64,000 nt of DNA. It comes from Tsukamurella sp. TY48. GTDB taxonomy: Bacteria > Actinomycetota > Actinomycetes > Mycobacteriales > Mycobacteriaceae. This document shows positions 33,772 through 43,680 of the stretch, in pieces. The position numbers and the translations under genes were made by a program. A model generated the notes under the pieces. The model was not told the DNA's origin and made no database searches. It saw only the letters and a list, made by a program, of their open reading frames with translations. Location of the stretch: assembly GCF_019656655.1 (NCBI RefSeq), contig NZ_BPMV01000001.1:1488001-1552000 (forward strand). Direction: 5' to 3'. Every line of letters starts with the position of its first letter. Position 1 is the first letter of the stretch.

Positions 33772-34421
33772 CCTCTCCCGACGTATCGACCCTTGACCCC
33801 GCCAAACGGGTCCTGCTGGTCTGGGACGCGCCGAACCTCGACATGGGGCTCGGCTCGATCCTGGGCGGCCGTCCGACGGCCGCGCACCGTCCGCGTTTCG
33901 ACGCGCTCGGCCGGTGGCTCCTGGAGTACACCACCACCCTGGAATCGGATACCGACAGCCGGCTCGAGCCCGAGGCCACCGTCTTCACCAATATCGCGCC
34001 CGGCACCGCCGACGTGGTGCGTCCCTGGGTCGAGGCCCTGCGGAACGTGGGCTACGCGGTGTTCGCCAAGCCCAAGGTCGACGAGGACAGCGATGTCGAC
34101 GCCGACATGCTCGATCACATCGAGGTACGGCGCTACCGCCCGGGTCTCGGCGGGCTGCTGGTGGCCTCGGCCGACGGCCAGGCCTTCCGCGAACCGCTGG
34201 AGGAGATCGCCGCCACCGGGGTCCCGGTAAAGGTACTCGGGTTCCGTGAGCACGCCGCCTGGGCGCTGCAGTCCCCTACTCTGGAGTTCGTTGATCTCGA
34301 AGACATCGCCGGGGTGTTCCGCGAGCCGCTGCCACGTGTGAGCCTCGATTCGCTGCCCGACGAGGGTGCGTGGCTGCAGCCGTTCCGCCCCCTGTCTTCG
34401 CTACTTTCGAGTCGTGCCTGA
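33768..34421 (+). CDS. NYN-domain (PIN-like) putative ribonuclease
   Basis: 217-residue LabA/NYN-type protein. Acidic motifs of the PIN-like nuclease site are visible: VLLVWDAPNLDMGLG at the N-terminus, DEDSDVDADMLDHIE mid-protein and LLVASADGQAFREPL. The GTG start at 33768 overlaps the trmB stop (GTGA) and has GAAGGAG upstream. The position between trmB and mmpL3 equals that of Rv0207c. It may act on RNA; no substrate can be named. Confidence 0.87.
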   Translation: MTSPDVSTLDPAKRVLLVWDAPNLDMGLGSILGGRPTAAHRPRFDALGRWLLEYTTTLESDTDSRLEPEATVFTNIAPGTADVVRPWVEALRNVGYAVFAKPKVDEDSDVDADMLDHIEVRRYRPGLGGLLVASADGQAFREPLEEIAATGVPVKVLGFREHAAWALQSPTLEFVDLEDIAGVFREPLPRVSLDSLPDEGAWLQPFRPLSSLLSSRA

Positions 34422-34454
34422 GTTCGGGCCCGGCCACCGGAAAGGAATTTTCGC

Positions 34455-37445
34455 TTGTTCGCAGCGATAGGGCGCTTCTCGTACGCGTTCCGATACACGA
34501 TCATCGCGGTCCTGTTCGTCTCGATCGCCGCCACCGGCGTCTGGGGCTTCCTCGGTCTCGGCTCGAAGACCAAGATGAACGGCCTCTACGACGAGAAGAG
34601 CGATTCGGTCGCCGCGTCGAAACTGACGGACGAGGCCAATGGCCGGTTCGCGCAGTCCGACATCCTGGTGCTGGTGAAGGCCGCCGACGGCAAGAAGGTC
34701 ACCGACGCAGAGGTGAAGGACTCCGTCGAAAGCGCACGGACCAAAATCCTCGATCAGTTCGCCAAGGGACCGGACGCGAAGCTGTACGGCGCGGATGCAG
34801 AGAACACCTCGATGCGCCCGGCCAGCTACACGACGCTCCCCGCGGCCGACAATCCGTTCGTCCGCAACGAGGCCAACGGCGAGTCGTGGGGCTTCTTCAC
34901 GCTGCCGCTCAAATCGAACGACGACACGCAACGCGGCCTTGATTGGGCGGATATCCGGGAGCCGATCCGGGACATTCTGAAGACCCAGGCCGACGGGAAA
35001 TTCGAAGCCAGATTCGCCGGCCTCGTACCGGTGACATCCGAGGTCACCGAGGGCGTTCAGCGCGATCAGAAGAAGGCGGAGCTCATCGCCCTGCCGCTCG
35101 TCGCAATCGTGTTGTTCTTCGTGTACGGCGGCATCGTGGCGGCAGTGCTGCCGATGATCATCGGTGTGATGACGATCGGCGCATCGATGGCGATCGCCTC
35201 CGTCCTCGCACAATTCATGGAAGTCAACCTGTTCGTCGGACCGATCATCTCGCTGATCGGCCTGGGCATCGCGCACGACTACGGCTTGTTCATGGTGTCC
35301 CGGTTCAGAGAGGAACTGGACGAGGGGTACGACACACCGACCGCGGTCAGACGCACGGTGATGACGGCGGGCCGCACCATCGTGATGTCCTCCCTGCTGA
35401 TCGTGGGCGCGCTCGCGTGTCTGTACATCTCGCCGCTGGGCCTGCTCACCTCGATGGCCACCGGCGCGCTGCTGGGCGTGTTCATCGCGGCGCTCCTGTC
35501 GCTGGTGCTGCTGCCCGCGATGCTCGCCGTGCTCGGCCCGCGCGTGTTCGCGCTGAGCTTCCACTGGTTCCTCACCATCTTCGACAAGTGGAAGCTGCCA
35601 CTGATCGGCGGCATCATCCACTGGGCCGCGGAGAAGACCGGTAAGCCGAAGACCAAGGCCAATATCGAGAACGGCATGTGGGGCAAGGTGACCGATGCGG
35701 TCATGCGCAAGCCCATCGCCTACACGGTCGGTGTGGTCACCCTCCTGCTGGCGATCACCATTCCGGTAATCGGCCTGCAGTTCGGCGGTATCTCGCAGAC
35801 CTACCTGCCGCCCACCAACGAGACGCGGCAGGCGCAGGACAAGTTCTTCGAGACCTTCCCGGCGTATACCGGTCAGTCGATTCAGATCGTGTTCACCAAT
35901 GCCGATGACGCCCAGATCAAGCAGGTGCTCGACGAGGCGAACAAGATTCCCGGATTCGTCCACACCGATCCGGCCGATCGCAATTCAAGCCGCTTCAGCC
36001 CCCCGACTGCAGCGGTCGCGACCGCCAAGTCCGATGGCTCCCCGCTCCAGATCCGGGGCGAAGGGCCCGAGGTCAAGGTCCGTACCTCCAACGGCAACCT
36101 CCAGGATCCGAACGACACCAAGGCTGTCAGTCAGGCCGTGGAGCAGATCCGCGGCATCACGATGGACGGTGCGGACGCCAGCAAGGGCGTCGGGTTCATG
36201 GTCGGCGGCATGCCGACGCTGCAGAACGACTCGATCGACTCGATGCTCGGGAAGTTGCCGCTACTCATGGGGCTGTTGGTCGTGGTGACCACGCTGATGA
36301 TGTTCCTGGCGTTCGGATCGCTGGTGCTGCCGATCAAGGCGGTGCTGATGTCGATCCTGTCGCTGGGTTCCACCCTGGGCTTCCTCACCTGGATGTTCGT
36401 GGACGGGCACGGCGGCTCGATCTTCAACTTCTCCGGCGGCCCACTGATGGCGCCGGTGCTCGTGCTGGTGATCGCGGTGGTCTTCGGTCTCAGTACCGAC
36501 TACGAGGTGTTCGTGATCTCCCGGATGATCGAGGAGAGAGCCGCGGGAGCCACCACGGTGCAGAGCATCCGCGCCGGCACCGCGAACACCGGCCGGATCA
36601 TCACCGCGGCTGCGATTCTGCTGGCCTGCGTCGCCGCGGCCTTCGCCACATCCGATCTGGTGATGATGAAGTACGTCTCGTTCGGCCTGATGTTCGCGCT
36701 GCTCATCGACGCCACCGTGGTCCGCATGGTGCTGGTGCCCGCGGTGATGAAGCTGCTGGGCGACGACTGCTGGTGGGCGCCCGAGTGGATGCGCAAGATC
36801 CAGAACGCGATCGGTCTCGGCGAGACGGCACTGCCGGCGGAGACCCGCGACGGTCGCCCGCTCGCATCGGTGCGGCCCGCTACGGCCGTGCCCGGCCGCG
36901 CGGCTCCGCAGAAGGTCGGGGCCGGAGTGCCACTCGTCGCCGGAGCGCTCGGCAGCGCGGATTCGCGGCCGATCCCGGACAGCGCGGCCGACCCGAACGC
37001 ACCGTCGAACAACGAGCGCCCGTCGTCGCCGACCCCGATCGGCCACCGTCGTCAGGGACCGCCGCCCGGCGGTCAGCCGCCCACGGGACAGCCGCCGCGT
37101 CCGTCGGCCCCGATGCAGCGGCCGCCGCAGGATCCGCGCAGTTACCCGCAGCAGGTTCCGGGCCAGCAGCGTCGCCCCGGTCCTCCGCCGCAGGGCCCGG
37201 GTCCGCGTGGCCCGCAGGGCCCGTACGGCGCACCGGGACAGGGCGGCGGACCGCGTCCGAGCGGACCGATGCCGCGCCAGCAGCGTCCGGGCGGACCGGG
37301 TGGCCCCGGCGGGCCGCGACCGCCGTACCCGCCCCGGCCGCAGGGCCCCGGCGCACCGGGCGGCCCACGCCCGGGTCCGCGTCCGTTCCCCGGACCGTCC
37401 GGTGAGGGAAGCCACCCGCACGCGCAGCGCGACCGGGACGAATAG
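34455..37445 (+). CDS. mmpL3: MmpL3-type trehalose monomycolate transporter (RND superfamily)
   Basis: 996-residue inner-membrane flippase with 12 helices in two halves. It moves trehalose monomycolate across the membrane for mycolic-acid cell-wall assembly and is essential in mycobacteria. The proton-relay Asp-Tyr pairs are present in GLGIAHDYGLF (Asp275-Tyr276) and VFGLSTDYEVF (Asp682-Tyr683). Two periplasmic porter loops lie at about 35-210 and 445-600. The cytoplasmic tail (about 800-996) is Pro/Gln/Gly/Arg-rich. The start is a TTG at 34455 behind AAAGGA, a rare codon for so important a gene. Gene order supports mmpL3 rather than other mmpL paralogues. Confidence 0.93.
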   Translation: MFAAIGRFSYAFRYTIIAVLFVSIAATGVWGFLGLGSKTKMNGLYDEKSDSVAASKLTDEANGRFAQSDILVLVKAADGKKVTDAEVKDSVESARTKILDQFAKGPDAKLYGADAENTSMRPASYTTLPAADNPFVRNEANGESWGFFTLPLKSNDDTQRGLDWADIREPIRDILKTQADGKFEARFAGLVPVTSEVTEGVQRDQKKAELIALPLVAIVLFFVYGGIVAAVLPMIIGVMTIGASMAIASVLAQFMEVNLFVGPIISLIGLGIAHDYGLFMVSRFREELDEGYDTPTAVRRTVMTAGRTIVMSSLLIVGALACLYISPLGLLTSMATGALLGVFIAALLSLVLLPAMLAVLGPRVFALSFHWFLTIFDKWKLPLIGGIIHWAAEKTGKPKTKANIENGMWGKVTDAVMRKPIAYTVGVVTLLLAITIPVIGLQFGGISQTYLPPTNETRQAQDKFFETFPAYTGQSIQIVFTNADDAQIKQVLDEANKIPGFVHTDPADRNSSRFSPPTAAVATAKSDGSPLQIRGEGPEVKVRTSNGNLQDPNDTKAVSQAVEQIRGITMDGADASKGVGFMVGGMPTLQNDSIDSMLGKLPLLMGLLVVVTTLMMFLAFGSLVLPIKAVLMSILSLGSTLGFLTWMFVDGHGGSIFNFSGGPLMAPVLVLVIAVVFGLSTDYEVFVISRMIEERAAGATTVQSIRAGTANTGRIITAAAILLACVAAAFATSDLVMMKYVSFGLMFALLIDATVVRMVLVPAVMKLLGDDCWWAPEWMRKIQNAIGLGETALPAETRDGRPLASVRPATAVPGRAAPQKVGAGVPLVAGALGSADSRPIPDSAADPNAPSNNERPSSPTPIGHRRQGPPPGGQPPTGQPPRPSAPMQRPPQDPRSYPQQVPGQQRRPGPPPQGPGPRGPQGPYGAPGQGGGPRPSGPMPRQQRPGGPGGPGGPRPPYPPRPQGPGAPGGPRPGPRPFPGPSGEGSHPHAQRDRDE

Positions 37446-37496
37446 CGAAGAACGGAGCCCCGCAGGAGAATTCCTGCGGGGCTCCGTCGTCTTCGC
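37445..37496. terminator. Strong terminator after mmpL3
   Basis: Perfect 15-base arms CGGAGCCCCGCAGGA (37453-37467) and TCCTGCGGGGCTCCG (37472-37486) around GAAT. An outer stem GCGAAGA/TCTTCGC extends it. It separates convergent mmpL3 and the KAP-rich gene and can act in both directions. Confidence 0.88.
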
Positions 37497-37502
37497 GGTG
37501 GG

Positions 37503-37982
37503 TCAGGCCTTCGGCTTGGGATCCGCCTTAGGGGCAGCGGCGGCGGGCTTGGCCGCCGGCTTCGGTGCCTCCGTCTTAGGAGCCTCCGCCTTGGGCGCGG
37601 CGGCCTTCGGGGCCTCCGTCTTGGGGGCGTCCGCCTTGGGCGCGGCCTTCGCGGCATCGGTCTTCGCGGCGTCCGGCTTGGCGGCCGGCTTCGCATCGGT
37701 CTTGGCGGCGGGCTTCGCCTTGACGCCCTTGACGGCGGCGATATCGGCCTGCACGTTCGCCGCGGTCGACTTCACATCACCGTCGAGCTTGGAGCCCGCC
37801 GACTTGAGGTTCGACACGCCCTCGGTGACCTCTTTACCGGCGGACTTGACGTTGCTGACGTCGTCGACGATCTGCGTCTTCTCGTCGGAGGCCCGGCCGG
37901 CCGCGCCCCGCGCCTGCTTGGCCCCGTTGATCAACTCACCGATCTTCTTGACCAGCACCTTGCCCTGCTCGAACGTGCTCAC
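37503..37982 (-). CDS. Lys/Ala/Pro-rich histone-like tail protein
   Basis: 159 residues in two parts. An N-terminal helical segment (FEQGKVLVKKIGELINGAKQ and VKSAGKEVTEGVSNLKSAG, coiled-coil-like) is followed by about 75 residues of KAEAP/KTEAP repeats rich in Lys, Ala and Pro. The tail resembles histone H1-like or PAKKA tails of actinobacterial HupB and could bind DNA, acidic polymers or membranes. No signal peptide. The GTG at 37982 with GGGAGAGG upstream is preferred; an ATG at 38021 is possible. Confidence 0.72.
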   Translation of the reverse strand: MSTFEQGKVLVKKIGELINGAKQARGAAGRASDEKTQIVDDVSNVKSAGKEVTEGVSNLKSAGSKLDGDVKSTAANVQADIAAVKGVKAKPAAKTDAKPAAKPDAAKTDAAKAAPKADAPKTEAPKAAAPKAEAPKTEAPKPAAKPAAAAPKADPKPKA

Positions 37983-38082
37983 GACGGCACCTCTCCCGAA
38001 AGAATGTTGGATAGCAACCATCTCACGGTTGGCGGCGCGCTGCCACCCTTGTCTTCACCGTGGCTTCATCCACGGTCGCGGG

Positions 38083-38328
38083 TCAGGCGTCGTCGTCCTT
38101 GCTGGTATCGAGGCCCGTGCGACCCTCGTCGGGGCTCGTGCGGCCCTCATCGGCCGCCGCGCGCTTGGCGGCCTGCCGCATCTCCAGGCCGTCGCTCACG
38201 GCATCGCCGATCTCGCGGGCCACATCGGCGACGGCGGTGGTGATGATCGTGGCGATCCGGCCCACCCGGATGGCCGTCGATTCGACGGCCTCCTGAGCCA
38301 GGTCCTTACGCCGCTCGAACTTGCCCAC
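38083..38328 (-). CDS. Small helical hypothetical protein
   Basis: 81 residues: a basic N-terminus (MGKFERRKDLAQEAV), an amphipathic/hydrophobic helix (IRVGRIATIITTAVADVAREIG) and a charged tail ending in acidic residues. It may be a small membrane-associated protein. Lies 100 bases from the KAP-rich gene and 29 from the desaturase on the same strand. Family not recognised. Confidence 0.6.
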   Translation of the reverse strand: MGKFERRKDLAQEAVESTAIRVGRIATIITTAVADVAREIGDAVSDGLEMRQAAKRAAADEGRTSPDEGRTGLDTSKDDDA

Positions 38329-38357
38329 GATGCACCACCCCGTCCGTCGACCTTCGA

Positions 38358-39530
38358 CTAGGCGGTCACCATCTCACGGGCGGCGGCGCGCTGCCAGCCC
38401 GCCTGCGCGAGCGCCTTCTTCGCGGCGTCCTCGGCCTTGGCCCGCTCGATGGTGACGGCCAGCTCGGGCTCCTGCTTGGTCCAGCTGTTGGGCAGCGAGA
38501 GCTTGGCGATCTTCTTCCAGGTGGAGCCGAGCTGCGCGCGCAGCGAACCCGTGTTGTAGGGCAGGCCGTGCTCCTCGCACACCGCGCGCACCTCGGCGGC
38601 GATCTCCGGGTAGCGGTTGGCCGGGATATCGGGGAACAGGTGGTGCTCGATCTGGAAGCTGAGGTTACCGCTCATGATGTGGAAGAGCTTGCCGCCGTCG
38701 ATGTTCGCGGAGCCGAGCATCTGCCGCACGTACCACTCGCCCTTGGTCTCGTTCGCGGTCTCCTCCTTGGTGAAGGTCTGCACGCCCGAGGGGAAGTGCC
38801 CGCAGAAGATGATCGAGTAGGTCCACAGGTTGCGGATCAGGTTGGCGGAGACGTTCCCCGCGAAGGTGAGCGGGAACAGCGGCCCGGTGAGCAGCGGGAA
38901 CAGCACGTAATCCTTGAGCACCTGGCGGCCGGCCTTGCGCCGCATGCCGCGCACCAGGTCCTTGATGTCCGACCACTTGCGCTCGCCCTTGACGATCCGC
39001 TCGGCCTCGAGGTCGTGCAGCATGACGCCCCACTGGAAGAACACCATGAGCGCGCTCGCGTAGGCGAGGTTGCCCAGGTAGTAGGGGTGCCACTTCTGCT
39101 CGGGGGCCATGCGCAGGATGCCGTAGCCGATGTCGCGGTCCATATCGAGGACGTTGGTGAAGGTGTGGTGCAGGTAGTTGTGGCTGTGCTTCCACTGATC
39201 GGCGGGGCACACGGTGTCCCACTCGAACTCGCGGGAGTTCAGGCCCGGTTCGCGCATCCAGTCGTACTGGCCGTGCATCACGTTGTGGCCGATCTCCATG
39301 TTGTCCAGGATCTTCGACACACCGAGCGAGCCGACGGCCAGCGGCCACAGCGGCGGCAGGTACATCATGGCGCGGCCGGCGATCTCGAAGCCGCGCTGGG
39401 CCCGGACGATGGAATAGATGTACTCGCGGTCCTTCTCGCCGAGGTCGTTGAGAATCCGGGTGCGGATGGCATCGAAGCGCTCGCCGATGGCCTCGACCTG
39501 CTCGGCGGTGAGGGTGATGTGCTCGGTCAT
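38358..39530 (-). CDS. Acyl-CoA desaturase (DesA3-like membrane fatty-acid desaturase)
   Basis: 390-residue membrane di-iron desaturase. The three histidine boxes are HNVMH, HNYLHHTF and QIEHHLFP, with hydrophobic membrane spans between. It probably introduces the delta-9 double bond into stearoyl-CoA, as DesA3 (Rv3229c) does for oleic acid. The start at 39530 (MTEHITLT) follows the reductase stop by 28 bases; a longer frame through the reductase gene is a shadow. Gene order reductase-desaturase matches Rv3230c-Rv3229c. Confidence 0.92.
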   Translation of the reverse strand: MTEHITLTAEQVEAIGERFDAIRTRILNDLGEKDREYIYSIVRAQRGFEIAGRAMMYLPPLWPLAVGSLGVSKILDNMEIGHNVMHGQYDWMREPGLNSREFEWDTVCPADQWKHSHNYLHHTFTNVLDMDRDIGYGILRMAPEQKWHPYYLGNLAYASALMVFFQWGVMLHDLEAERIVKGERKWSDIKDLVRGMRRKAGRQVLKDYVLFPLLTGPLFPLTFAGNVSANLIRNLWTYSIIFCGHFPSGVQTFTKEETANETKGEWYVRQMLGSANIDGGKLFHIMSGNLSFQIEHHLFPDIPANRYPEIAAEVRAVCEEHGLPYNTGSLRAQLGSTWKKIAKLSLPNSWTKQEPELAVTIERAKAEDAAKKALAQAGWQRAAAREMVTA

Positions 39531-39558
39531 GGTGTGTCCCTTCCGTTCGTGGTGGGTT

Positions 39559-40611
39559 CTAGAGCGCGATCTCGACGTCGCCGACGGGAGCGCTGATGCA
39601 GAGCTGGATGTGCTGGTCGGGCTCGGAATCGGCCTCGCCCGTGAGGATGTTGGTGGTGCAGCCGGACTTGCGGACGGCGGTGCAGGAGAAGCAGATGCCC
39701 ATGCGGCAGCCGCTCTCCGGGAACAGTCCCGAGGATTCGGCCTGATCGAGGATGGTGCGGCCGTCGTTGTCGACCTCGGTGCCCGACTCGCTGAACCGCA
39801 GGGTGCCGGTGGCGTCCTCCGACGGTGCCGCGGCCGCTGGCGGGGTGAACTCCTCGACCCGCAGCTCGACGCCGGCATCGGCGTAGAGCTCCTTGGCGGT
39901 CTCCAGCAGCGCGGCGGGGCCGCACGCGAAGCCCACGTCGCCGAAATCGGCGAGGTGTTCGGCGCCCAGGTGGCGGCCGCCGGAACGCGTGTACACGTAG
40001 GTCACCGACACTCCGGGGCGACGGGCGAGAAGGTCCAGCTCGGCGCGATAGGGGTTGTCGGCGGCATCCCGGCAGAAGTGCAGCAGGTCGACGGTGCCGG
40101 TGTGGTTCTCATCGACGAGCGTGCGCAAGATCGAGAGCACGGGTGTAATGCCGCTGCCGCCACTGATGAGGCGGATCCGGCCGGGGCGGTCCCCCGGTTC
40201 GCCGGGCAGCGTGAAGGTGCCGGTCGCCGGGGTGAGTCCCAGGACGTCGCCGACGGCGAGGTTCTCGCGCAGGTGCTTGGACACCGTGCCGTCGGCATCG
40301 GCGGTCACGGTGAACTCGAGGTCGCCGCCGGCGTGCTGCGAGCCCGCGGGCGAGAAGCATCGGGTCTGGCGGACACCGTCGAGAACGACGCTGACCTGGA
40401 TGAACTGTCCGGCCTGGAAGCCGGTGAACTGACGCGTGGGGGTCACGGTGAAGGTGACCGAGCGGTCGGTGCGCCGGCTGACGGCGGTCACCCGGCCGCG
40501 GATCTCGGTCCACGTGACCATCGGGTCGACGAGCTCGAGGTAGCGATCCACGGCGTGCGGGGTCAGCACGGCCTCGATGACGTTTCCGGCAATTCGAGTG
40601 AAGCGGCTCAT
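39559..40611 (-). CDS. Ferredoxin reductase/2Fe-2S flavoprotein, desaturase electron donor (Rv3230c-like)
   Basis: 350-residue oxidoreductase passing electrons from NADPH to the desaturase. Domains in order: an FAD-binding barrel (FQAGQFIQVSVVLDG, RCFSPAGS), an NAD(P)-binding region (RLISGGSGITPVLSILR) and a C-terminal plant-type 2Fe-2S ferredoxin (CRMGICFSCTAV with a distal LCIS Cys). The start at 40611 has GGAGA upstream. First gene of the desaturase operon, directly behind a FabR-like operator. Confidence 0.92.
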   Translation of the reverse strand: MSRFTRIAGNVIEAVLTPHAVDRYLELVDPMVTWTEIRGRVTAVSRRTDRSVTFTVTPTRQFTGFQAGQFIQVSVVLDGVRQTRCFSPAGSQHAGGDLEFTVTADADGTVSKHLRENLAVGDVLGLTPATGTFTLPGEPGDRPGRIRLISGGSGITPVLSILRTLVDENHTGTVDLLHFCRDAADNPYRAELDLLARRPGVSVTYVYTRSGGRHLGAEHLADFGDVGFACGPAALLETAKELYADAGVELRVEEFTPPAAAAPSEDATGTLRFSESGTEVDNDGRTILDQAESSGLFPESGCRMGICFSCTAVRKSGCTTNILTGEADSEPDQHIQLCISAPVGDVEIAL

Positions 40612-40629
40612 GGCTGTGTTTCTCCGTTC

Positions 40630-40659
40630 AGTGCACGCTTGTACACTGACAGTGTGCAC
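40630..40659. promoter_or_regulatory. FabR/DesT-like operator
   Basis: Imperfect palindrome AGTGCACGCTTGTACACT at 40630-40647, which strongly resembles the 18-base DesT/FabR operator as I recall it. It is followed by an overlapping perfect palindrome ACACTG-A-CAGTGT (40643-40655). It lies between the reductase-desaturase operon and the divergent TetR regulator. Confidence 0.7.
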
Positions 40660-40740
40660 CAACCCGGGCACATCCCGTCAAGGAGTTGATCGGTGACCTC
40701 CGCCACAGCGGTTTCGGCGCACACGGATACACTGAAACCC

Positions 40741-41400
40741 ATGCCCCGTCCGCCTACCCGTGCCGTCGAACGGCACACCCCGGGTCCGACGCGGGCCGAG
40801 GCCAAGGAGCGCACCCGTCAGGCCCTGTTGGACGAGGCATTGGCGCTCGCCGGTGAACGGGCGTTCGCCAGCCTCTCGCTGCGCGAGGTGGCCAAGGCCG
40901 CCGGCGTGGTGCCCACCGCCTTCTACCGGCATTTCGCCTCGATGGACGACCTCGGGGTCACCCTGGTCGAGGACGCGATGCGGGTGCTGCGCCGCATGCT
41001 CCGCGAGGGACGCCGCGAGGGTGTGGCCCCGAGCGGCGAGGAGGCGGTGCGGATCGTCGCCCGTCAGGCCCGCACCAACGACGCCGAGTTCCAGTTCCTG
41101 GTGCGCGAGCGGTACGGCGGCTCGCCCGAGCTGCAGCGCGCCATCGACGTGGAGCTGCGCCTGTTCGCCAAGGACCTCACCCACGACCTGTCGCGGATCC
41201 CCGCGCTGGCCGAGTGGAGCGTCGAGGACCTCGACATGATCGCCGACCTCTACGTGACCATCATCCTGGGCTTCGTCGCCGAGCTGGTGCGCATCGACCC
41301 GCGCAACACGCGCGACGAGAACGAGCTGATCGACCGCACACGGCGCCAACTCACCGTGGTGGCGCTCGGGCTGGGCGCGTACCGGCCGCGCGAGCGGTAG
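40741..41400 (+). CDS. FabR/DesT-like TetR regulator of unsaturated fatty-acid synthesis
   Basis: 219 residues. The helix-turn-helix region RAFASLSLREVAKAAGVVPTAFYRHF closely matches that of E. coli FabR. The similarity continues through DDLGVTLVEDAMRVLRRMLREG and FQFLVRERYGGSPELQRAI, where FabR senses acyl thioesters. It likely adjusts desaturase expression to the saturated/unsaturated acyl-CoA balance. Divergent from the operon it probably represses. The ATG at 40741 is chosen; a GTG at 40693 is in frame but has a poor leader. Confidence 0.87.
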   Translation: MPRPPTRAVERHTPGPTRAEAKERTRQALLDEALALAGERAFASLSLREVAKAAGVVPTAFYRHFASMDDLGVTLVEDAMRVLRRMLREGRREGVAPSGEEAVRIVARQARTNDAEFQFLVRERYGGSPELQRAIDVELRLFAKDLTHDLSRIPALAEWSVEDLDMIADLYVTIILGFVAELVRIDPRNTRDENELIDRTRRQLTVVALGLGAYRPRER

Positions 41401-41453
41401 CAGTTCACCCGGTCGCCACGCGACGATTACCTGCGTCCGCTAACTTCCTAGTC

Positions 41454-41840
41454 ATGCGTACCGCAACCCGCACCGCGGGGGTGCTCCTGGTGGCCCTCGG
41501 CCTGGGCACGGCCGTGAGCACCGTCCCCTCCGCCTCCGCCGCCCTGCCCACCTGCGCGCTGTCCTCGCTGCCCTCCCAGGCCGCCGACACCGTGGACCTC
41601 ATCCACCAGGGCGGACCGTTCCCGTACCCGCGCAACGACGGGGTCGTCTTCCAGAACCGCGAGGGGATCCTCCCGGCGAAGGCCTCGGGGTACTACCACG
41701 AGTACACCGTGCCCACGCCGGGCTCCTCCACGCGCGGCGCGCGCCGGATCGTGACCGGCGGAACGCCGCTGACCTCGCCCCCGAACTGGTACTACACCGG
41801 CGACCACTACTCCTCCTTCTGCATCGTGACGGGAGTCTGA
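41454..41840 (+). CDS. Secreted guanyl-specific ribonuclease (RNase Sa/barnase superfamily)
   Basis: 128 residues with a signal peptide (about 1-29, ending SASAA) and a mature domain of about 98. Active-site elements of the N1/T1/Sa family are visible: GYYHEYTV (general base Glu), RGARRIVTGG (Arg pair) and TGDHYSSFCIV (general acid His). Two Cys (LPTCALSS and FCIV) fit the RNase Sa disulphide. One base separates it from the barstar gene, which protects the producer. Likely roles are nutrient RNA degradation or toxicity to competitors. Confidence 0.9.
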   Translation: MRTATRTAGVLLVALGLGTAVSTVPSASAALPTCALSSLPSQAADTVDLIHQGGPFPYPRNDGVVFQNREGILPAKASGYYHEYTVPTPGSSTRGARRIVTGGTPLTSPPNWYYTGDHYSSFCIVTGV

Positions 41841-41841
41841 C

Positions 41842-42120
41842 GTGAGCACGACCTACACCGTGGACGGGCGCCGCGTCACCGACCGCGACAGCTTCTACTC
41901 CGAACTCGGCCGGGCGGTGAACGGGCCGGGCGGCTACTTCGGCGGCAACCTCGACGCCCTGGTCGACTGCCTGCGCGGAGGCTTCGGCACGCCCGAGGAC
42001 GAGCCCTTCGGCTTCCGGATCACGCACGTCGACGATGTGCGCGCCGCGCTCGGCCCGAAGCTCTACAACGAGGTGGTCGACGTCTTCGCCACCTCGGGCG
42101 TTCCGCTGAAGACCAGCTGA
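41842..42120 (+). CDS. Barstar-family ribonuclease inhibitor
   Basis: 92-residue cytoplasmic protein with the barstar signature: FYSELGRAVNGPGGYFGGNLDALVDCLRGGF, where the Asn-Leu-Asp-Ala helix and acidic residues block the RNase site. The GTG start follows the RNase stop after one base, with GGGAG before it. It binds the cognate guanyl RNase before export or after re-entry. Confidence 0.92.
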   Translation: MSTTYTVDGRRVTDRDSFYSELGRAVNGPGGYFGGNLDALVDCLRGGFGTPEDEPFGFRITHVDDVRAALGPKLYNEVVDVFATSGVPLKTS

Positions 42121-42201
42121 CCCGGCGACGAATCGGGCTGCCACCCGGCGACTTCCCGCATCCGCGCCGCCGCCGCCCGACGGTGCCGGACAATCGCTGG
42201 C

Positions 42202-43641
<1,440 letters not shown>

Positions 43642-43644
43642 CCC

Positions 43645-43673
43645 TTGTCAGATACCCCTAGGGGGTATATGTT
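43645..43673 (+). promoter_or_regulatory. copB promoter with CsoR-like operator
   Basis: The palindrome ATACCCCTAGGGGGTAT (43652-43668; arms ATACCCC/GGGGTAT) matches the TACCC...GGGTA operator type of copper-sensing CsoR repressors. It lies between a TTGTCA (43645) and TATGTT (43668), 17 bases apart, so bound repressor would block polymerase. Transcription would begin at or near the ATG at 43681 (possibly leaderless). Confidence 0.75.
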
Positions 43674-43680
43674 CGGTCGT

